From Burkholderiales bacterium (GTDB lineage Bacteria; Pseudomonadota; Gammaproteobacteria; Burkholderiales; Thiobacillaceae), in NCBI GenBank assembly GCA_005790965.1, contig SXTL01000045.1, positions 1-6,209 of the forward strand: DNA of 6,209 nucleotides, written 5' to 3'. Both the position numbers and the translations under genes were made by a program. Below, one piece after another: positions 1 through 4,541 of the stretch (positions are counted from its first letter, which is position 1; each line of letters opens with the position of its first letter). The notes below the pieces were generated by a model. That model made no database searches, was not told the origin of the DNA, and worked only from the letters and a program-made list of their open reading frames with translations.

Positions 1-1355
1 GCATAGACATCCCCGTCTTGCAGGTTCTCGATGATCGCGGCGATGGGCGCGATAGAGGACTTCGCATCGGTGGACTGAATTGGGCTATAGCGCAGATTAT
101 CCAGCGCGTCCGCCCAGGATCGGCAGAGATTGTCGAGATAATGTCCATCGGCCTCAGCCGCCCAAACCAAGTGAATAGACGCGGCCTGTTCAAGATTGAA
201 GACTTGCTGGATCAGGCTCTTGATGGGTGCAAAGCCGGCGCCCCAGGCGACCAGCAACACGGGCCGCGTGGATGTCGTGTCAAGGACAAAACGCCCGCTC
301 GGCCCGTGCAGGTGGAGCACATCTTCCTTCTTCAGGCTGGTGAAGATCTCCCGCACAAACGGGGTGTTGGCGCGCGGAATATGAAATTCCAGGCGCCGAT
401 CTTCACAGGGACAACTGGCCACCGGGTATTCAGCCCGCAGTCCGGCAAAACCGAGTTCGACCCGTTGCCCGGAAAGAAATTGCAGGCGTTGGCTGCGCGG
501 TGTCACCAGATGGACGATACACATCGCATCGCTTAATTCGACCTTTTGCACCCGGGCGTCGATATCCTGCTCCGGCAGCCCCTCCACGGTCTGTTCGCCT
601 GCCTCGATCACCAAGTCGCTAACCGCCGTGTAGGAGCACATCAGGAAGTGTCCATCAGCCCGTTCGCGTTCACTGAGAACAAAGTCATGCGGATGTACCT
701 TGGTCACCTGCCCGGCGGTCAGGCGTGCCTTACATTCCCCACAATTGCCATTACTGCAACCGTATTTGAGCGGCAAACCGGAGCGGAGCGCGGCCTCCAG
801 CACGGTGTGGTTGCCCTCGACAAAAAACTCCTCGCCCGAGGGTTGCACACGCACATGGGCCGTCATCAATCGCATGAGATTCTCCTTTGCTAACAGGGCC
901 AGTGCCCGTCCGCTTTCGGCGGGTGCCGCCGCCCATTGTTCGCGTAACCACTGCCGCAAATCCTGCACGGCCTGAGCGACCGGCGTACCGCCCCGTTCGG
1001 CGGCATCCTGAAAACGATCTTCCAGCCAACCCAGAACACGCTGCTGGTAGTGGAGCAGGGACTGGGCCGCCGCATATTCCTTGCCCATCTCAAAGAGCCG
1101 TTCAGCAAGAATTTCCTGACTTGGCAAAACGCGCTCGCGCAGGCGCTTGCCATAGGCTTTTTCCTTGATTTCGGTGACATGCTGAACCTCGCCATCGTCT
1201 TCCCAGCGAACCTCGGGAAAGACACGCAGCAACTCGTCCAAATCGATCATGCCATCAAAGGTGGCTATTTCACCGTGGTGGATCATGGCCTGCAGCGTCG
1301 AGCGGGGCACACCCACCAGACGAGCGACTCGGGATAAAGGTAATTGATGTGACAT
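1..1355 (-). CDS. HTH - [2Fe-2S] ferredoxin - FAD/NAD(P)H oxidoreductase fusion protein, 3' end outside the window
   Basis: One frame of 451 visible codons runs without a stop off the left edge. Residues 5-47 resemble a MerR/excisionase-type helix-turn-helix (SRVARLVGVPRSTLQAMI, then DGMIDLDELLRVFP). Residues about 58-150 are charged, helical linker. Residues about 164-252 are a plant-type ferredoxin domain with ligands Cys200, Cys205, Cys208 and Cys240 (CX4CX2C plus a distant Cys). A ferredoxin-NADP reductase-like module follows: a flavin domain at about 262-362, then a nucleotide-binding domain beginning with GAGFAPIKSLI (372-382). The reductase half resembles CDP-6-deoxy-glucoseen reductase (AscD-like) and monooxygenase reductases, which pass electrons from NAD(P)H through flavin to the cluster. 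The usual C-terminal CGPP-like motif would lie beyond position 1. The start at 1355 has GAGGAGA three bases upstream. The flavin motif is degenerate (RAEYPVAS instead of RxYS) and is followed by Cys315-Pro-Cys317. The redox module is clear. A DNA-binding role and the physiological partner are inferred; a cytoplasmic location is assumed because no signal peptide is visible. Confidence 0.88.
   Translation of the reverse strand, partial: MSHQLPLSRVARLVGVPRSTLQAMIHHGEIATFDGMIDLDELLRVFPEVRWEDDGEVQHVTEIKEKAYGKRLRERVLPSQEILAERLFEMGKEYAAAQSLLHYQQRVLGWLEDRFQDAAERGGTPVAQAVQDLRQWLREQWAAAPAESGRALALLAKENLMRLMTAHVRVQPSGEEFFVEGNHTVLEAALRSGLPLKYGCSNGNCGECKARLTAGQVTKVHPHDFVLSERERADGHFLMCSYTAVSDLVIEAGEQTVEGLPEQDIDARVQKVELSDAMCIVHLVTPRSQRLQFLSGQRVELGFAGLRAEYPVASCPCEDRRLEFHIPRANTPFVREIFTSLKKEDVLHLHGPSGRFVLDTTSTRPVLLVAWGAGFAPIKSLIQQVFNLEQAASIHLVWAAEADGHYLDNLCRSWADALDNLRYSPIQSTDAKSSIAPIAAIIENLQDGDVY
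873..888 (-). promoter_or_regulatory. Strong internal ribosome binding site and in-frame ATG at the linker/ferredoxin junction
   Basis: On the minus strand AAAGGAGA (888-881) precedes an in-frame ATG (875-873, Met161 of the fusion), with six bases between AGGAG and the ATG. This spacing is better than at the upstream start (1355), where AGGAG is only three bases from the ATG. Initiation here would yield the ferredoxin-reductase part alone, beginning just before the ferredoxin fold. It could serve as a second start producing a short isoform, or it could be the main start. Against the latter, the 160 upstream codons are open and protein-like. The sequence is seen directly; its use is inferred. 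Confidence 0.5.
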
Positions 1356-1370
1356 GGTCTCCTCACACAC

Positions 1371-1397
1371 TTGCACGGGGCGTGTAGGTGGATAATA
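1371..1397. promoter_or_regulatory. Candidate divergent promoter core with a -10 element shared by both strands
   Basis: The only AT-rich patch between the divergent genes is GATAATAG at 1391-1398. On the plus strand GATAAT (1391-1396) matches the sigma-70 -10 consensus at five of six positions, with TTGCAC (1371-1376) upstream, although the 14-base spacer is short. On the minus strand the same patch reads TATTAT (1397-1392), also five of six; a poor ATGCAT -35 lies 17 bases upstream. Predicted transcript starts would fall near 1403 (plus) and 1385 (minus), leaving short leaders for recJ at 1436 and the fusion gene at 1355. This is a pattern-based prediction with weak -35 boxes. Confidence 0.35.
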
Positions 1398-1435
1398 GCG
1401 GCACCCCTACCGCAATGCATCCCCCGCCCCGCCCC

Positions 1436-3130
1436 ATGCTCAATCTCACCGTTCGCCCCCCTCACCCTCGGGCCGCCGAACATTTGGCCAAGGCCGGCAT
1501 TCCACCCCTGCTGGCGCGCCTCTATGCCGCCCGTGGCATTCAAGACAGCCAGCAAATTCGCCACACGCTGCACCAGTTGGAACCCTTTGGCAGCCTGCTG
1601 CAGATTGAGGCGGCTGCCACGCGTCTGGCTGACGCCATTGCCGGTCAAGAAAAAATTCTTGTGGTCGCCGACTACGATGCCGATGGCGCCACTGCCTGCG
1701 CCTTGGCCACCGCCGGACTGCGCGCGCTAGGCGCCTTGGTGGCGTGGCTGGTCCCCAACCGTTTTGACGATGGTTATGGACTCACCGCCGAGATTGTCGC
1801 CCAAGCCGCAGCGCACACGCCGAAGATTCTGCTCACGGTGGACAACGGCATCGCTGCCTTTGCCGGGGTCGAGGAAGCCCGTCGGCGCGGCATTGAGGTT
1901 ATCGTCACCGACCATCACCTGCCCGGTGCGACGATACCCGATACCCTGATCGTCAACCCCAACCAGGCCGGTTGCAGTTTCCCCTCCAAAAACCTAGCCG
2001 GCGTCGGTGTGGCCTTCTATGTCGTGCTGGCAACGCGCGCCGAACTGCGCCGGCGCGGTGCTTTTACCCAGCAGCCCGAACCACCGCTGGGCGATCTGCT
2101 CGACCTCGTCGCCCTCGGTACAGTAGCCGATGTCGTTAAGCTCGATGACAACAACCGCCTGCTGGTCGATGCAGGCTTGCGCCGTCTCCGTTCTGGTCAG
2201 GGTCGCCCAGGGATCAACGCCCTGTTCCGCGCCGCCGGTCGCGACCCGCGGCGGGCCAGCGCTCAGGATCTTGGCTTCACTATCGGCCCGCGCCTAAACG
2301 CCGCCGGACGGCTGGCTGATATGGGCTTGGGCGTCGCCTGTTTGCTGGCCGAAGACGACGCCGCTGCCGGGCCCCTGGCGCACGAACTGGATCGCCTCAA
2401 CTACGAGCGACGCGAAATCGAAGCCGATATGCAAATGCAGGCGGCCGCCATCCTCGACACCTTGAACATCAACGCCCAGCGCATGACCTTGAGCCTGTTC
2501 GACCCCGGCTGGCATCAGGGCGTCATTGGCCTGCTCGCCTCGCGCATCAAGGAACGCCACCATCGGCCCACGCTGGTTTTTGCCGAGGCCAGCGCGGGTT
2601 GGGTCAAAGGCTCTGGACGCTCCGTGCCCGCCCTGCATCTGCGCGATGCCCTGGACCAGGTCGATCGTCGCCATCCCGGCCTCATCGCCCGCTTTGGCGG
2701 CCATGCGGCGGCCGCGGGCCTGACCCTGCGGCGCGAGGACCTCGACACCTTTAGCGCGGCCTTCGAGGCTATCGCACATGAATTCATGTCGGCGTCTGAC
2801 CTGGAACGACGCATAGAAACAGACGGCGCATTACCCCCGAGCGAACGCCACCTCGACAACGCCCGACTCTTGCGCAATGCCGTCTGGGGCCAGGGTTTTC
2901 CAGCGCCCACCTTTTTGGGTGACTTTACCGTGCAGACACAACGCCTGGTCGGCGGCAAACACCTCAAGCTCAGCCTGGTCGCGGACGGAATGCAAAACGA
3001 GGCCGTCCTTTTTAATCATACTCAGGCCCTACCCAACCACATCCAGGCCGTCTACCGGATAGAGGTCAACGAATACAACGGCAGCGCCACCCTGCAACTC
3101 GGCATTGAACACTGGAGTGCGCTATCCTGA
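1436..3130 (+). CDS. recJ: Single-stranded-DNA-specific 5'-3' exonuclease RecJ
   Basis: RecJ degrades single-stranded DNA 5' to 3' in the cytoplasm during RecF-pathway recombination, mismatch repair and processing of stalled forks. The 564-residue protein follows E. coli RecJ (577 residues) throughout. Numbered from 1436, DHH-domain motifs are VVADYDADG (76-84), LVPNRFDDGYGL (105-116), VDNG (135-138), VTDHH (157-161), GTVADVV (228-234) and GPRLNAAGR (284-292). The DHHA1 domain has GWHQGVIGLLASRIKER (358-374), KGSGRS and GGHAAAAG (421-428). A C-terminal OB-like region ends near VNEYNG. All expected metal-binding aspartates and histidines that I can place are present. Start choice: the frame opens with GTG at 1388, directly after a TAG, and has ATGs at 1415 and 1436. 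ATG 1436 is preferred because its distance to the conserved IPPLLARLYAARG segment matches E. coli and because 1388 lies upstream of the predicted -10. None of the three has a clear Shine-Dalgarno sequence. It is probably the first gene of a two-gene operon. Confidence 0.96.
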   Translation: MLNLTVRPPHPRAAEHLAKAGIPPLLARLYAARGIQDSQQIRHTLHQLEPFGSLLQIEAAATRLADAIAGQEKILVVADYDADGATACALATAGLRALGALVAWLVPNRFDDGYGLTAEIVAQAAAHTPKILLTVDNGIAAFAGVEEARRRGIEVIVTDHHLPGATIPDTLIVNPNQAGCSFPSKNLAGVGVAFYVVLATRAELRRRGAFTQQPEPPLGDLLDLVALGTVADVVKLDDNNRLLVDAGLRRLRSGQGRPGINALFRAAGRDPRRASAQDLGFTIGPRLNAAGRLADMGLGVACLLAEDDAAAGPLAHELDRLNYERREIEADMQMQAAAILDTLNINAQRMTLSLFDPGWHQGVIGLLASRIKERHHRPTLVFAEASAGWVKGSGRSVPALHLRDALDQVDRRHPGLIARFGGHAAAAGLTLRREDLDTFSAAFEAIAHEFMSASDLERRIETDGALPPSERHLDNARLLRNAVWGQGFPAPTFLGDFTVQTQRLVGGKHLKLSLVADGMQNEAVLFNHTQALPNHIQAVYRIEVNEYNGSATLQLGIEHWSALS

Positions 3131-3144
3131 ACCCAGGAGATAGC
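3121..3144 (+). promoter_or_regulatory. Hairpin spanning the recJ stop and the ribosome binding site of the next gene
   Basis: GCTATC-CTG (3121-3129) can pair with CAG-GATAGC (3134-3136 and 3139-3144) around an AACC loop, with GA (3137-3138) bulged. This is nine base pairs ending immediately before the ATG at 3145. The stem holds the recJ TGA (3128-3130) on one side and the AGGAG ribosome binding site (3135-3139) on the other. A ribosome finishing recJ would melt it, so it fits translational coupling. The pairing is read directly; its function is inferred. Confidence 0.45.
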
Positions 3145-4395
3145 ATGGATATTGGCTTGCATGAACTTGGTCGCCTCAGCCCGTTTTTGGTCAGTCTGGC
3201 CATCGGCCTTCTGATCGGGCTGGAGCGCGAGCGTAATCCCAGCGCCCGAGGCGGTTTGCGGACCTTTGCCCTCGTTGCCCTGAGCGGTTGCCTGGCCGCC
3301 ATGATTAGCGCCCTAACGGCCTCCCCCTGGATCCTCGCGGCCGGTCTCCTGATCTTTGGCGCCATGATGGTGGCCAGCTATTACCGCGACCCGCCCGAAG
3401 GCGACCCCGGTACCACCACCATTGCCGCCGTTGTGGTCTGCTACGGTCTGGGAGTGCTAACTTGGCTGGGCGAGGAACAGATCGCCATCGTCATGGCCAT
3501 CTTGACCACCCTGCTGCTCTATTTCAAACCCGAGTTGCGCCTCGTCAGCCACCAGATTACCCGCCGTGACCTGCTCTCGGTTCTGCAGTTCTGCATTCTC
3601 AGTTTTGTCGTCTTGCCCCTTCTGCCAGATCAAGGCTTTGGCCCCTACGCAGCGATCAATCCCCGCCATGTCTGGTGGATGGTGATCTTGGTTTCCGGCC
3701 TGTCGCTCGCTGGCTATGCCGCCCTGCGCATTGCCGGCCCCGGCCGCGGCGGCCTGCTGACTGGCCTGTTCGGGGGCGTTGCCTCCAGTACCGCGACCAC
3801 CCTCGCCTTTGCCCGCCGCGCCAAGGACAACTCCACACAGATACCCCAATCGGCTCGAATCATTCTCATCGCTAACACCATCCTCGTGCTTCGCATCGCC
3901 CTTCTGGTCGTCGCCATCACCCCCGCGCTCGTCACCCATATCGCGTTACCTCTGAGTGGCGCCTTCAGCGCCGCCGTAGCCTACCTGATCTGGCAAAGAC
4001 GCAATTCGGACAATGGCCCAGTCGAAGCCCCCCTCGACATCCAGAATCCGGCGGAGATCTCGGCCGCAATGACTTTTGGCCTACTCTACGCCGCCATTCT
4101 GCTCGCCTCGGCCTGGCTAACCGATAGCGTGGGCCAACAAGGGATTTACGCCTTGGCCGCTGTCTCCGGGCTGACCGATCTGGACGCCATCACCCTGTCC
4201 ACCCTACACATGGCCAAACTAGGCAGTGTGGACGGTCAAACGGTCGCGCTCGTAATCGCCATTGCCCTTTGCGCCAACATGTTATTCAAAGGAGGCCTCG
4301 CCTGGATCATCGGCGGCCGTGAACTCGCTCGCCGCGTCGCCCCGGGCTACGCCGTCACCCTCGCTGGACTCCTAGCCGGCATCGCCTTGACCTAA
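3145..4395 (+). CDS. MgtC/SapB-family inner-membrane protein with C-terminal DUF4010 domain
   Basis: The 416-residue hydrophobic protein has the MgtC/SapB signature near its N-terminus: AIGLLIGLERER (19-30) followed by RGGLRTFALVALSG (35-48). The C-terminal half has DUF4010-type motifs: GGLLTGLFGGVASSTATTLAFARRA (202-226) and IYALAAVSGLTDLDAITLS (334-352). I count roughly 12-14 hydrophobic segments from residue 12 to the C-terminus, for example near 12-27, 38-57, 62-79, 92-108, 113-127, 143-162, 175-196, 237-260, 264-284, 306-326, 364-386 and 401-415. Length and architecture fit the MgtC/SapB-DUF4010 group, whose function is not established. MgtC itself is linked to magnesium-limited survival and modulation of the F-type ATPase, which should not simply be transferred to this long form. 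AGGAG (3135-3139) lies five bases before the ATG, and the gene starts 14 bases after recJ, so co-transcription is likely. No signal peptide cleavage is expected. Confidence 0.9.
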   Translation: MDIGLHELGRLSPFLVSLAIGLLIGLERERNPSARGGLRTFALVALSGCLAAMISALTASPWILAAGLLIFGAMMVASYYRDPPEGDPGTTTIAAVVVCYGLGVLTWLGEEQIAIVMAILTTLLLYFKPELRLVSHQITRRDLLSVLQFCILSFVVLPLLPDQGFGPYAAINPRHVWWMVILVSGLSLAGYAALRIAGPGRGGLLTGLFGGVASSTATTLAFARRAKDNSTQIPQSARIILIANTILVLRIALLVVAITPALVTHIALPLSGAFSAAVAYLIWQRRNSDNGPVEAPLDIQNPAEISAAMTFGLLYAAILLASAWLTDSVGQQGIYALAAVSGLTDLDAITLSTLHMAKLGSVDGQTVALVIAIALCANMLFKGGLAWIIGGRELARRVAPGYAVTLAGLLAGIALT

Positions 4396-4482
4396 GTCCC
4401 ATCGGCGTTGCAAACCTCATGGCCAAGACACGGCAAACGCGGCCAGGCTCAGCGTCATCGTCACTCGAAATAGCGTAGTCAT

Positions 4483-4509
4483 AAAAAAGGGGCGCTTGGT
4501 GGGCGCCCC
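4483..4509 (-). terminator. Intrinsic terminator of the TonB-dependent receptor gene
   Basis: On the minus strand GGGGCGC (4509-4503) pairs perfectly with GCGCCCC (4495-4489) around a seven-base loop and is followed by six T residues (4488-4483). It lies 32 bases after the receptor stop codon. Read on the plus strand, the stem is preceded by the A-tract and has no T-tract after it, so it should not be an efficient intrinsic terminator for the recJ operon. Confidence 0.88.
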
Positions 4510-4541
4510 ATGAGTCAACTTAACCGCTCAAGCGCAGTCGA

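Noticed and set aside
18..536. Plus-strand open frame of 172 codons
   Set aside because: It lies antisense to the reductase domain, whose minus-strand product has recognisable motifs; the plus-strand translation has none.
751..1225. Minus-strand frames in other phases over the fusion gene
   Set aside because: They are low-complexity, Arg/Gly/Pro-rich shadow translations; the true frame from 1355 covers the region.
546..1337. Several plus-strand frames opposite the HTH and ferredoxin region
   Set aside because: They overlap one another, lack domain features, and are antisense to the cysteine-bearing ferredoxin frame.
873..1355. Two separate genes (a small HTH regulator followed by a ferredoxin reductase)
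   Set aside because: No stop codon lies between them: Met161 is exactly 160 codons in frame from the 1355 start, so the sequence shows a fusion, although a second start is possible.
1421..1435. C-rich run resembling a simple repeat
   Set aside because: It is only about 15 bases, made of proline/arginine codons in frame or leader sequence, with no repeat unit worth annotating.
2294..2967. Long minus-strand frames inside recJ
   Set aside because: They are antisense to the conserved DHH/DHHA1 domains of recJ, and their composition is typical of GC-rich shadow frames.
3457..3939. Minus-strand frame of 160 codons, Gly/Asp/Gln-rich
   Set aside because: It is antisense to the membrane protein; hydrophobic codons read backward give this polar composition.
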